Positions 10,811-22,488 of a stretch of DNA of 64,000 nucleotides are shown here, in pieces. The DNA is from Gordionus sp. m RMFG-2023 (Eukaryota > Nematomorpha > Gordioida > Chordodea > Parachordodidae), in the NCBI RefSeq assembly GCF_954871325.1, contig NC_088776.1, positions 33,528,508-33,592,507 of the forward strand. Reading direction: 5' to 3'. A program made the translations under genes and the position numbers. The notes below the pieces were generated by a model, which was not told the DNA's origin, did no database searches, and saw only the letters and a list, made by a program, of their open reading frames with translations. Position 1 is the stretch's first letter. Every line of letters starts with the position of its first letter.

Positions 10811-11022
10811 TAGTGTTGTTAAATAGCTCGATTTGAGCCGATTGCTAACTCAATATTTTACCTAGAATAATATTACGCAAGCCTGAAGATTTTGCTCATA
10901 GATGGCACAAAGGTCTAGACATCAATTAGCGAATCTAGAGGCTTGGGCAATATTTTTCTGGCTAGAATTTTGAATTAGCCGTTTATAAAAACCGGCTCAA
11001 AACGAGCCGTTTAACAACACTA
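10811..11022. mobile_element. MITE, family A, intact ends and perfect 8-bp target duplication
   Basis: A 212-bp foldback element running TAGTGTTGTTAAATAGCTCG ... CGAGCCGTTTAACAACACTA. It is flanked on both sides by ACTTCAAG (10803-10810 and 11023-11030). The arms are almost complementary over their whole length: the left arm has AATATTA with GCCTGAAG, and the right arm has GCTTGGGCAATATT. An 8-bp target duplication with TAG...CTA ends is typical of the hAT superfamily (established knowledge). It carries no coding capacity. Confidence 0.93.
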
Positions 11023-13103
11023 ACTTCAAGTATTTATCCACGCAACTGAATTCTCAATTTAGAAGTTTAACTAGTGTGGCTATGTAGGCTATAGCTATGA
11101 ATTAATTGTGTCCATAAAAGCTTAAATTAGTGCCACCCCTAGGGATGGGCTATTAGAGGCTCGAACTAATCAAAATTTTAAATAGTCCCCCTCAAAAAAT
11201 ATTAAAAATACAAAACCCAAAGTAAAAAATTTAAAGACATTTTCGCTTATTTTTTTTTAAATTTTAGTACCCCTTGAGTACTGAGAAACGGGGAGTTTAG
11301 CAATTCTCTTTTGTCAATTCCAACTGGTGATTTAAATAGTGCCAAGGGTTAAGTGAGCAAAAGCCTCCCGTCAGATTTCTTCCAATTTATGACACTAGCG
11401 CCATCGCTGTTAAAAAAATCTTTTATATGAATTTATTTTTTAGAATAACCAAAGGAAATTTAGAAGATTGAGTAATTTATTTACCTCACCTTTGCATGCA
11501 GACTCTAATTCAATTTTATCCAAAAACATATAAAAGGATCCCAAATAAATTTCATTTTATACCAGCTAAAGTAAATCTTAGATTGAAGACTGATAATATT
11601 ATTTATAAAATTATTCATAATTCCTTCCCAATGGCGTGTAATATATACCTTTGAAGTTCATATAAAGAATATTCAAAATCTACAAAAGAACGAAATCATT
11701 TTGCGAGGTAATAAGCAATATTAAATATCAATTTCTTTTGTTTGTCGATATGTGCCACCGGTTGGCGAAAATTGATTTGCAGGAAAATCCCACAAAAAAT
11801 AATTACCTTGGGTTCCAAATTTTTTATAAAACATCTTTTATATATAATTAAATTTTTAGTAATTTTTACATATAAAAATCTATGATGAAATATCAATTTA
11901 TTTATAAATATTTGTTCAAAGAATTTCCCAAAATAATTTTCAAACTTAATACAGTTTTAAGATTAGGTGAAATCGATCACACCATACTTTATCTTGCGAC
12001 ACTTTATCACGACTACATTTTATAAGACAACACTTTTATCACTCAGTCTTTGATAATCGACACTTAATCTTGATTTATTTGATCACTAAATTTTATTCAA
12101 TTTTTTAAAAAAAAAATGTTTAATTTTATTTGTTTAAAGTCAAAACATTAAAAAAATATTAGGTGTAAGTATGAACACGAATAGTAACGAATAAGTATCG
12201 ATGATATAAATTTATAATAAATCGCATATGGAAAATTATAAGGGGTAATATGGAAAATATCAATTTTTATGCCTTTCGAATATTTATTTTTATTATAAAA
12301 ATTATTGAATAAGGATATTAGGACAAAATGAAGATAAGAAATTAGTTATCATGAAGGCGTAGTTTACGGAAATTTCTTTGTATACAGTTTATAAATACTT
12401 TTAATTGAAAATTATAATCCAAATTAAACTTTGGCACATTAAAATATAATTTATGGGTGGGGTGGGGGGGGGGGAGGGGTATATCTACTAAAAAAGCATT
12501 TTCATTAAAACTCATTTAAGTTAAATTATCCAGTTATAGGCCGTAGCCACAGGGGGCCCTGGGGGAGGGCAGCCCCCCGCCTCAAAAATTTTTTTTTAAT
12601 CCCCAAACTTGTCCTTCAGAAAAAATCTTTGGCCCCCATAAATTTTTCGGGCCCCCAAATTTCAAAAAAAATTTTGTAATTGATTATTTTTATATTTTTA
12701 AAATAAATTTTATATATTTATTCAAAAAACATGTCTTGTTTGTAAATTTCTTCCAATCCTTGTTTTATTCCAATAATAAATCATCATTCATTCATATTTT
12801 ATCATTTTCATGTGTGTTTGTATATAACATTATATAGGTGTATACCGTTTAAATTATACTTATTTCAATGATAATTATTTTATTTATTATGGCTCAATCA
12901 CAATATTATTATCTTTTGAAGGTCTCTGATATAGATCTGGGTGCAAATCATAAAAAACCGGGATTTCCTGAAGCTAAAATGATTACTCAAGGCTTGATAT
13001 ATATATATCAAATCTAAGGAAACAGATTGATACCGATTCTTAAATATTTATTAATATAAAAAAGGTTCTTATTAAATTTTTATAAAATTTGGTAATTATT
13101 GTG
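11023..13103. other. Gene-free A+T-rich stretch with traces of transposon ends
   Basis: At 11149-11175 the text TAGGGATGGGCTATTAGAGG looks like a hAT terminus without a visible partner. A G-run lies at about 12452-12477. At 12538-12660, blocks of GGGGGCCC, GCCCCCC and GGCCCCCAT stand out from the A+T-rich background and look like the subterminal part of another transposon. No gene is recognisable. Confidence 0.4.
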
Positions 13104-13180
13104 CAGTGTTGCTAAACATCTCGATTTGGTCGGTTTAAGATCTTAGACAAAATAATATTATCTAAGCCCGATATAACCAG
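13104..13180. mobile_element. MITE, family A, left-half fragment
   Basis: CAGTGTTGCTAAACATCTCG and then AAATAATATTATCTAAGCCC match the left half of the 10811-11022 element. The right half is missing. Confidence 0.65.
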
Positions 13181-13763
13181 TTATTTAAAACAGCGGTGAA
13201 TATTTTAGCATTATAAAGAAAATAGTGAGATAACAACAATTTTGGTAAGCCAAAAAATTAAACGTAATCTTTACGATCTTAAATCAAGATTTCATGATAT
13301 TTCTTAACATACAGGAGCTACCTTTCCGTGGGACTGGTTCAACAAAAATTACGGATGCTGCAAATGTAGAAAACAATTTATTCTTTCTGGACTAATTATA
13401 GCAATGTTTTCATACACCATCCAAAAAGATCCTGAATTAAATAAAATTACGAAATTTGTATACAAAAAATACGCGATATACATCACCCAGATTCAAAACG
13501 AAGTAATATCTATTATGGTAGATATGCTCCTTGATTATATTTCAGATAAATTTAACAAAAGTGAGATGCCTTTTTATTGTCTATAAAAGATGCATCAGGT
13601 TGTGAAAACCTGAGCATAATTAATTATATTATTTCAATAGGGATTATTAATTTACAGTATCTTTCTGCTGAAAGCTTTACTAATTGCATTTAAAGCAACT
13701 TAATGAGTTTAATATTAATTCAACGAATATGATAAACCAGGCTTTTTAATTTAATTTTAAAAT
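13181..13763. other. A+T-rich flank upstream of the BED-finger hAT transposase
   Basis: The left end of the hAT element at 13764-16378 would be expected here, as TAGAGGTCTGCA plus GGGCGG motifs. It is not present. A 60-codon open frame at 13404-13586 has no recognisable family. Confidence 0.35.
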
Positions 13764-16034
13764 ATGAATAAAGAATTGATTGCTAAGAAAATAAAAAATA
13801 ATATTTATAAATTAAAAAACAATGAAGTTAATAATAATAAACTTAAATCCTCTATATGGAAACAATTTAAAATTATTTTTGATGAAAATGACAAAAATCT
13901 AGATTGGATTCGCTGCAATGATTGCGAGTCCATCTTTAAATATAATAGCAAAAGTGGCACCTCCTTCTTCCTTCGGCATCAATGTTCATCTGCAAATTAT
14001 GAAGATTTGATAGATAATGAAAAAATAACTGGATATTTTGAAAAAGACAATTCTCAATTAAACAAAACGATAAAATCTGGTCTAATAGCGAATTTTGTAG
14101 AATATTGCGCTAGAGACATTAGGTATTTTAATTTAATAAATTATTCTTTTATCTTTTTTAGGGCCATTTCAAGCAGTTCAAGGACCTGGATTTATACATA
14201 TTTTACAAAGATTTGCCGACTTAGGGGCAACATATGGTAAATTGGATGTTAATAAGATCATCCCTTCTGCTTCAACAGTTAGCCGCAACGTATCCAAAGT
14301 TACTGAGGATCTTAAGGAAATATTATTTCCTAAAATTGTAGAAATGATAAAAAATTCCATTTGCTCATGGTACTACTGATATGTGGTGTGAAGAATTTAC
14401 CAAAACCGATTACATATCTCTATCAATCCATTATATACAAAATTGGAAATTAGAAAAAAAATTTCTTTTTATTTCAAAATTTCAAGATGAGAAAAAGACG
14501 GGAGAAAATATTCTTAAAGAATTATTAAAAAAATTTTTAAAAATTGGTGTTCCCCGAGAATATTTTTCCAAGCTCATCTTTTACGGATCAAGGAGCAAAT
14601 ATTAAAAAAGCTTTGGAAGGGTAAATTTTTTATTAAATAAAATTTAATTATTAGGTAGATATTATAATAATTGAGAGATTTTATATACACCTAAAGAAAA
14701 AACATTCATATTTAAAGATCTATATTTTCCTTTTATTTTTTCAAATATTAGCTTTAATAGACTAAACTGTTCAGCACATATGCTGAACACATTACTTCGT
14801 AATACCTTCCAGTCAACTTTTATTTTAGAAAATGCTCCCGAGATTAATAATATTTTGGTAACTGCAAAATCATTGACGACTTATTTCAAACAAAGTAGCA
14901 ACGTAAAATATCTAAGCAAGACGTTACTACAAAATATTGATATAAGATGGAATACAAAGCATAATATGCTACAAAGCATTTATATAATGTATGATGAGAT
15001 TTTTTTATTCTTACAATCTCGTGATATGACTGAAAAAATGGGATCTATGGGAAAGGAAGATTTAAAAACACTGATAGATTATTTGGAACCATATAAAGAT
15101 GCAACTAATGCTCTTGAGGGTGATTGCAGGCCTACACTACAGAACGTTCTTATATTGTATGAAAATTAATATTTTCGGATATATGCCCATTTTTTCTTTA
15201 TTTATAAAAAAATTAGGTATAATCTTCTACATGAGCGTAATGAAATAAATATGAATATAATGGAGAGAAAAACAAAATGCGAAAAAGAAATAGATATAAT
15301 AAAGAAAAGAGCTAAAAATTTTATAATTGAAAAATTTAAAATTCATATGCTCATAAAGTTTCAACATTTTTAATACCAAAGTTCCGACAAATGAGGATGT
15401 TGTCGTCGGAAGAAATTAATGAAGTAAAAAAAGATTGAAAACTTGTTAGATTTGATTTGCATAGAAGAATGTAACATCGATGTAGATGAAAATTTGATTT
15501 TACCCATTTCCCCAAAAGCAAAGAGAATCCAATTAAAAGGTATTTATAAATTATAAATTCGTTTAGCTACTTATTAAATGTAATATTTGAAATAAATAGC
15601 ATCCACATCAAAATTAAACCCCAACAGATGGGAGGATGAGGTTGTTACTGAGGATAGTACCGTACATAATGACATAACAAAATATTTAAATCTTAAAGTA
15701 ACCATTTTTTATAAGTATAATTTAGCATAATTTTAAGATGCATATATTACAATTAATATAAATTTAAATTACTTTTATAAATTTATTATTATTGGTTCAC
15801 TTTTATTTAAAGATTTCAATTGAGGAAGAGGATATACTTCAAAAGGATGTCCTACTTTGGTGGAAACGACAAGAAAAAGATTTGCCAAAGCTATCAAGAT
15901 TAGCAAAAAAAATATTAGCAATTCCTGCAACTAGTGCTACTTCTGAGGATTTAGCATTGCCGGAAGTTTTTAGAACAAAGAAGAACGTGTTTGAATCCCG
16001 AAAATGTGGATTCATTATTATTTTTGCATTATAA
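13764..16034 (+). pseudogene. hAT transposase, BED-finger type, broken
   Basis: Blocks follow in family order. A BED-like finger lies at residues 31-74 (C51, C54, H72, C74). After a gap with GT and AG edges (about 14123-14161), frame offset by one base, comes QAVQGPGFIHILQRFADLGA. Then TTDMWCEEFTKTDYISLSIH (14368-14430), a TDQGANIKKALEG block (14583-14620), and RLNCSAHMLNTLLRNTF after another intron-like gap. A long middle frame follows (14780-15169). Last is the C-terminal dimerisation block LLWWKRQEKDLPKLSRLAKK, then ILAIPATSATSE (to ~15948). Beyond that the text needs two frame changes to reach CLNPENVDSLLFLHYN. Such transposases excise and reinsert hAT elements (family knowledge). Gaps between blocks may be true short introns plus a few indels. 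Decay is light, so this is among the younger copies in the window. Confidence 0.85.
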
Positions 16035-16378
16035 TTACTTATAATATTTATATTTTATAAATATTTTATTTGATAAAATAAATTATCCATAATTTAAATT
16101 GAATATTTTTTAAGCTTAATATAGTAATTTCCTAAATTATAAAACTTATAGAGATGTAATGTTGAAACTATTTTCATTAGATGCTTAAAATAGCGGACTT
16201 GGGTAAAAAATTTTTTATAAATAATGGGCGGGCGGGTAAAAATTTTTAGATTAATGGGCGGGCTGGCGGGTATATTTTTTTTGAAAACAATGGGCGGACT
16301 GGGCGGGCGGGTTAAAATTTTTTTAAACATTGAGGGGGCTGGCATATTATCCAAAAACCCGCCCAATGCAGACCTCTA
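13764..16378 (+). mobile_element. hAT transposon with BED-finger transposase; right end identified
   Basis: The right terminus reads GGGCGG-rich sequence and then AATGCAGACCTCTA, ending at 16378. On the opposite strand that is TAGAGGTCTGCATTGGGCGG, a hAT-type end. The same end occurs on the MITEs at 19854-20154, 43501-43866 and 45184-45507. GGGCGG-type subterminal repeats fill 16210-16370. The matching left end was not found, so the element is truncated or interrupted on the left, and the start given is the transposase ATG. The 8 bases after the right end are GGATAATG, useful for finding a lost left flank. Confidence 0.75.
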
Positions 16379-17202
16379 GGATAATGTAACACTTTAACGT
16401 AGGCCGCTAGCAATTTAATTCTTCGGTAGTTAGTTGGACTAAATTAAAACTGGGTTTTGCTTTTAGCCCTAGTCATCATTTATTTATAACTTAGATCAGA
16501 CACCTGCAAATTATAAAAAATGTCTGGCCTGGTCAATTTTTTTGTTTTTGATTCTTAAACTAGTTCAACTCAGTCTATATGTTTTAGACACAGACCCGGT
16601 TTAAAATTTATAATTGACAATTAAAATATTAATTTTTTAAAATTAAATTAAAAAAGAGTAATTATTGTTTTATTAACTATTTATTTTCTAAACCAGCCGC
16701 CTTTATTTTTAGACTCCATTCCGGCCCAGCATAATTTTTAAGCAAAATTTATGGCCCGTCAAGTGAAGGTAAGTCTCTAACCCTAGGTGAGTTTCTTCCA
16801 AATATATGTAAGGTACTTAACCTAATGCTTTGAAGCCGAGATTTCGTGAAATATCGCAACTGATTTGTCGTATTTTGTTCATTATAATTATGCCTATAGA
16901 AAATTATTCCAAATTTGTTATTCAATTAGAAATTTAAGAGTATAACAATATCAAAAAATTAGAATCGATATCAAAAATTCGATTCGATTCTAATAATAAT
17001 AAATTCTTTAACGAATAAAATTTAAATTATTAGTATGAACTATACGTAAATTATTTCAAAATAGTAATTCTAATTTTTCGTTCAAATATTATTTAAGACA
17101 CTGTAATCAGATAATACAATTTCTGACATTTACACTGAGTATTGATTCATTTGGTTATGTTAGATACTTCTTGTTTATTTTCCCCTAAAACTTAATTAAA
17201 AC
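16379..17202. other. Gene-free stretch with scattered repeat traces
   Basis: Pyrimidine-rich GGCCCGG-like motifs near 16540-16770 resemble subterminal parts of the TAGAGATCTGCA family without clear ends. At 16965-16995 ATTCGATTCGATTC marks a TTCGAAT-type repeat. No gene seen. Confidence 0.35.
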
Positions 17203-17390
17203 TAGTGCTCGTTTTGAGCTGATTTTTAAAAACGGTTAACTCAATATTTTAGCCAGAAAAATATTGCCAAAGCCTCCAGATTTTGCCAATAGATGTCCAA
17301 ACCTTGTTCCTTCTATAAAAAAAATCTTCAGGCTGCATAATATTATTCCAGATGGAGTTAGCCTTTTTAAAAATCTGCTCAGAACCAATA
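17203..17390. mobile_element. MITE, family A, right end degraded
   Basis: It begins TAGTGCTCGTTTTGAGCTG and contains AACTCAATATTTTAGCCAG and AAAAATATTGCC with AAGCCTCCAGATTTTGCC, which are family A internal blocks. The far end reads AAAAATCTGCTCAGAACC, where other copies read AAATCGGCTCAAAACG. The final AACAACACTA is lost. Confidence 0.7.
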
Positions 17391-17825
17391 TTTAAATTTA
17401 GAAAATGTTAAGACTATGCAATAAGTAGAAGAGGAAACAATAAGAACCTTCTACATCTAGTGACGGTCTAATTTATATGGACAAATATGATAACAATAAG
17501 TGGAATATTTCAATAAAAAACAATTAGAAAACGATATTTCTGAAATGAAAGAATAACAATTTTTTATATATTTATTTATTTCAAAAATAATTATTTTTAT
17601 TAAATATGCAATTATATGTTTGATTAAATGGTATCTCTTTTATTATAAATAATATCTGAAAAAAATTATTTTTTAAAATAATATAATTTCTCGTTAAAAA
17701 ATATTGCACAAGTTATTTGACCCGGCCTGAAAATTGTTATACCAGGCCCTGCCCCTTATATTTTTCGGAGGCTTTCGGACATGCCAGATTTTGAAGATTT
17801 TTAATCTATTTAATATTAATATAAT
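17391..17825. other. A+T-rich gene-free stretch
   Basis: A GGCCCTGCCCC / GGCTTTCGG patch at 17740-17790 may be a transposon-end trace. Otherwise A+T-rich and unrecognised. Confidence 0.35.
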
Positions 17826-18877
17826 CAGAGTTGTTAAGGAGCGGCGCTCCAAATTGGGTAGCAGGAGCAGGAGCTAGCACCTTTTAGGGCTAGAGTGGAG
17901 GAGCGCCGCTCCACCACTCCTTAAAATTTAATTTATAAATTAAATTATTTTTTAAATATTAATAATATTTATTAATTAAAATTCAATAAAAATGAAATTT
18001 AATTAAATTAAAATTTTTCCATTATTAAATATTTAGCCGAGTTTCATATTGGTTTTTCATCTAATCATTTTAAATATTAAACATCAAGTTTTTATTTTTA
18101 TATTGAAAATTTTTTGGAAAATCTTGTAAGTCATATTAATATTCATTTTATAGATATATAATAAAAAATAGTTTTAGATATTATGGATTTAGAGATCATA
18201 GATGAAGAAATCGAATTTCCATTTCCATCATACAAAAAATATTTTAAACTATAAAAGATGTTGATCCAAATAATCAAACAAATTTAAGGGCAAAATGTCT
18301 TTTGTGTTTAAATAAAACTATTTAATTTTAAAAAGTAAGCAGCTTTAATCTAAAAAAGCATCTAAAAGTAAAAAATCTTTTTTTTTAAATAGAAATTGAT
18401 TTGGAAGATTTTTTTGGATTCCATGAAATTGATCATCAGGAAGATAATATATTGGACAAATATTTTTTAAATATTGATACCAAAATTACAATTTTTGATT
18501 TAAAAAATATCTTTATAAGATACAATACCCCGCTTCCCTCTAGTGCTCCTGTGGAGTGCCTAAAACAGGTCTTAGGGGAGAGGCGTAGATGTTTATTAGA
18601 TTCTAATTTAGAAAATTTATTACTTTTAAAAGCTAATAAAAGGTTATCAATATTTTCATAGATCATTTAATATAAATAAAGCTTTTTTATAAAAAAAATA
18701 TGATTTTGTTTTGTATACCTTCTAAAAAAATGAAAATCAAAGGAGCGGTTATGGAGTGGCACTCCATTATTTGGAGCGCGAGCTAGCTCCTTTAAAATGT
18801 AGTAGCGGGAGCTACCTCCTTTTTAGAAGGTAGGAGGGGAAGCTAGCTACTTTTAAAAAGGAGCGTTAACAACTCTG
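17826..18877 (+). mobile_element. Internally deleted hAT element with near-perfect 8-bp target duplication
   Basis: The 1052-bp element begins CAGAGTTGTTAAGGAGCGG and ends GGAGCGTTAACAACTCTG. It is flanked by AATATAAT (17818-17825) and AATCTAAT (18878-18885), matching at 7 of 8 positions. Both subterminal regions carry many GGAGC/GCTCC/GAGCTAGC motifs, which may be transposase-binding repeats (inference). Pieces of a hAT transposase remain inside. At this length it lacks most of the catalytic core, so it is a deletion derivative mobilised, if at all, in trans. Confidence 0.9.
18183..18661 (+). pseudogene. hAT transposase: N-terminal finger and C-terminal dimerisation remnants
   Basis: At 18183 an ATG opens MDLEIIDEEIEFPFPSYKK. 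Shortly after come LRAKCLLCLNKT and SSFNLKKHLKVK, which resemble a BED finger (C-x-x-C ... H). At 18401-18661 an 86-codon frame includes FIRYNTPLPSSAPVECLKQV and, near its end, LENLLLLKANK. Intact hAT proteins have NTPLPSSAPVERLFS ... KLLLLKANK here. The central catalytic region is absent, so this is an internal deletion and not just point decay. Confidence 0.8.
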
Positions 18878-19853
18878 AATCTAATTAAAGAATATATTAT
18901 TCAAATTAAAAAAAATACATTATTAGAATTACGAATGGAATAAATAATTATTTGACTCGTACAAATACTAATAGTAAGGGAAATGTGCCATGAAGGGTCA
19001 TGTTTTTGCTTTTTTGAAAAAAAGGTATTAAAATTTATGTTTTACCAAACAAATTTTATATCAATGTGTAGCCTAAATATTAATCTTTAAAATAAAATTT
19101 GAATCAAAGCTCTATGAAAAATACTTTATGAGCTAAATGAGATTATGTGAAAGTTGTTTTTCTGGCCAACTATATACTATGTGTTAACTGATCATAATAT
19201 ATTATTTAAGAATTTTATTATAAATATGAAATAATACAATATGAAATACTTGTAAAAGACCTATGTTAATGTTTCTGCATTTTTTAGTTATATAAAAAAT
19301 TAATTATGCACTAATTTAATTAGTATTAAAATCTCAATTTATTACCACATCTATTTAATGATAATATTATAAATTAATATCTTAATTATCATTTTACTAA
19401 ACATTCTTAAGCTTGTTCATCATTTTATTTCACCAAATGTTGTTTTGCAAGAGCTTTTCACATGTGAATGTGCTAATTGTGGCCTATCAATACATGGCCT
19501 GTCAATACTCACCTCTTTATTATTATTAAGATCCTTTATATGTCTATTAAATAAAGTTTTTAAAGTCTAATATTTTGTGTGAAAAATGCTAAATGCCTAA
19601 GGATAATATTTATATTTTCACCAAACAAAAAAATGTGCAACGTGATTTTTCCAGAAAGAGTAACTAAAAACAGTTTTTTTTAAATATTTTTTTATTGAAT
19701 TGCTCTATTCAATAAATGAACGTAGGTAAAGTACATATCATAAATATACACATTTTGACCAATTTTGAGAGAAATTGGTCCAATAGAAAAAAAGATAAAG
19801 GGTTGTGGCCAGTCTTCACCCATGGCCATTTATGGCACATTTTCCCTATATTA
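18878..19853. other. A+T-rich gene-free stretch
   Basis: I see no coding block, tandem repeat or transposon end between the hAT remnant and the next MITE. Confidence 0.45.
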
Positions 19854-20154
19854 TAGAGATCGGCAATGGGCGCTTTTTTAGCCAAGAAACCCGCCAACTC
19901 GTCATGTGGAATTTTTTAACCCGCCCCTCCACTTAAACCCGCCCGTTCGCCCATTTATTGAATTCTGTTTAATCCGCCCGCCCGGCTAATGCTTAAAATT
20001 AATTTAAGGCTGGGTTGACTCTTTATTCATTTATTATTTTTTAACCCGCCCGCCACCTGCCCAATGTTGAAAATATTTTATAAAACCTGACCTCGCCCGT
20101 CCGAAGTATGGGCGGGAGTGGGCAGGCTAAAAACCCTCCCAACGCAGACCTCTA
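19854..20154. mobile_element. MITE, family B (TAGAGATCTGCA-type ends)
   Basis: A 301-bp element running TAGAGATCGGCAATGGGCGC ... AACGCAGACCTCTA, full of CCCGCCC/GGGCGGG motifs. The flanks CTATATTA (19846-19853) and GTATACTA (20155-20162) match at 6 of 8, a decayed 8-bp target duplication. Its ends match the right end of the BED-finger hAT at 13764-16378, so it is probably a non-autonomous relative. Confidence 0.82.
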
Positions 20155-22390
20155 GTATACTATTCGATTTGAACAGAGGCGACTATTAAATCATTTGATT
20201 CAAAATTTACGAATTGAATGACTATATTATTTTATTCGATTTCTTCGAGTCCTAGTTTTAATAAATTCCATATGGTAAATATATATATTTATTATATTAA
20301 TCTCTCGATTCAGGTCAGTAGAATACTGATAATAACGTTTCAAAGAATATTAGCAAATTGATATTTTACTTTACTCATGTACCTTAATCGTTGTGAATTG
20401 AATAAACATCTATCAGATTAAGAGTAGACTGCCTGTAATTATCCTTTAAACGTTTTTGTTAATAAGTCATAAAATTTTGGTACAATTTATCATAATATGT
20501 CTTACAAATGTTTGTTTAACGTGCATTATTTATATTAGTCTAAATTTAAATGTAAAAGCTAAAAAAAATTATATAAACTAAATATGAATTTTATGTTGAT
20601 TATTTAATACATGATACATTTATTTTGGTTAATACTTTTTTAATATACCTACATAAATAAAAAAGGTACATACTCCTATTTATTACGGGCGATTAGTAGA
20701 CTAGTTTTAAAAAAATTTGCCTCCAAAATATATTTTTGTTTGGAATTATGAAATATATAAAATATGTCTTTTTTTTCCAAAAAAAGGCAGACAATATTTT
20801 GCTTTTTTTTTGTTTTCACTAAACAAAAGGTGTTTATTTTACGATGTTTTATAAAAATATAATTGGGTAATAAAATACCACATAAAATTTATGTATAATT
20901 TTTTATCATAAAAGTGGTGTATTTAAAAAATATATAATAATTTCATAAAATAGTGTTATTTATTTGTCGTTCAAATATATTTTTTAAATGGTTGAAAAAT
21001 AGTGAGCTTCTAATGCGGGCATAATTAGACTTTTAGTTTATCATAAAATATTTTAAATTTTTAAATGATAAAATAATATTATAAATGGGAATAAGTTTTT
21101 TTTTATTTTCCAAATTTTTTTATGATAAAATAAGTAAACATTTCTTAGTTTGTAATTATATTATTTCTTTTCCTTTAGCTTATAAATTTTAATTAATAAT
21201 TAATTATTTCAATTACATAATATCGAAAAAAATATTATAATAATCATACATGCATTATATCATTATCATCGAATTCCATTCATTGATAAAAAAATATTAC
21301 TTTCAAAATATTTCATTTAACACCACTCAAACGAAAATAATAATTATTATTATATAATAAGTTTTCTTTCAAATAATTTAAAAAGTAAAAAAATTAAAAA
21401 AATATATTTATGTTCTAGAGGTAATTAATTATTCATTACAAGGGTAAGTCTAAGTATATATTTTTTCAAACTTAACTAATATAAATGTCAGCTTAATATT
21501 TTAAGATGTATGATCCTGCCCCGTCCCTTTAATATTTTTATAATTTATACGGGGTTTTGGGCTGGGTCGTTAAATTTACTTATTAAAAAAATTGACTCAT
21601 TATTGTAAGTTTACATATTTTTTAAGAAATTCCGGGTTCGGGCATTGGAAATTTTTATTTCATATACTTCTCTAATTAGAGCCAAACCCTAGTATAATTG
21701 AATCTTTCGGTTTTCAAAATCTTATGTATCTACTTCCTCATAATTTCATATTATTGATCGAATTCAAACCACTAATGTCAAAGGAGCTATGTAATTATAG
21801 ACAATATTGTTGATTCATGTAAAGTTATATGTGATTGATTTTAATAAGGAAGTCAATAATATGTAGAAACAAATTGCACTGCCGCATTCAGGATTTTTGT
21901 AAGTAGAGGAGTACTTTTGGGTGATTTTTTAACCATTAATTTTATTAGTTATCTTTATGACCCCTACTTTAAGATCTTGGACTGGATTACATTTTTAAAA
22001 TATAATTTTCTCATAAATGTTAATTATAGTCAGTTTAAATAATTATTAACTTTTATTGTTTTGAAAATATTGTTTATAATGACGACATTGTATTCATTTT
22101 TGGGGGAGAGGAAACCGGGGGGGGGGATATAGAGGATTTTTTTTATTATCTAAAGTCAATTCACAATAACTGGCAAATTTACTAATTGGAGGTCCATTTA
22201 GTTACACGATTGCCAAATTGCCATTTATCCCCAAAAAAGAATATCATAGGGACAAATTTAGCCGAATTCTCGTAATTTGCTAAAATTGTTAAAAATATTA
22301 TACCTATTTATACTATATACCTGTAAAGATAGTTTTAATTTTTTTTTTTAAATTTAACATTGAATAAATTAAACAGATTTCACATATTTC
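20155..22390. other. A+T-rich gene-free stretch with minor repeat traces
   Basis: TTCGATTT-type repeats occur at 20160-20270. At 21510-21690, CCTGCCCCGTCCC, GGGTTTTGGGCTGGGTCG and CCGGGTTCGGGCATTGG resemble family B interiors but lack clean ends. A G-run lies at 22119-22128. No gene is visible. Confidence 0.35.
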
Positions 22391-22488
22391 CATTTGTATG
22401 TGCAGGAAAAAGCTTTCATTTGTATGTGCAGGAAAAAGCTTTCATTTGTATGTGCAGGAAAAAGCTTTCATTTGTATGTGCAGGAAAA
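22391..22488. repeat. 26-bp minisatellite, 3.8 near-identical copies
   Basis: The unit CATTTGTATGTGCAGGAAAA plus AGCTTT repeats at 22391, 22417, 22443 and 22469 (the last is partial) without visible differences. Such identity in an otherwise decayed region implies recent expansion or active homogenisation. Confidence 0.95.

Noticed and set aside
22391-22488. Regular repeats considered as a CRISPR array
   Set aside because: The units are directly adjacent with no unique spacers, and the genome is eukaryotic; it is a minisatellite.
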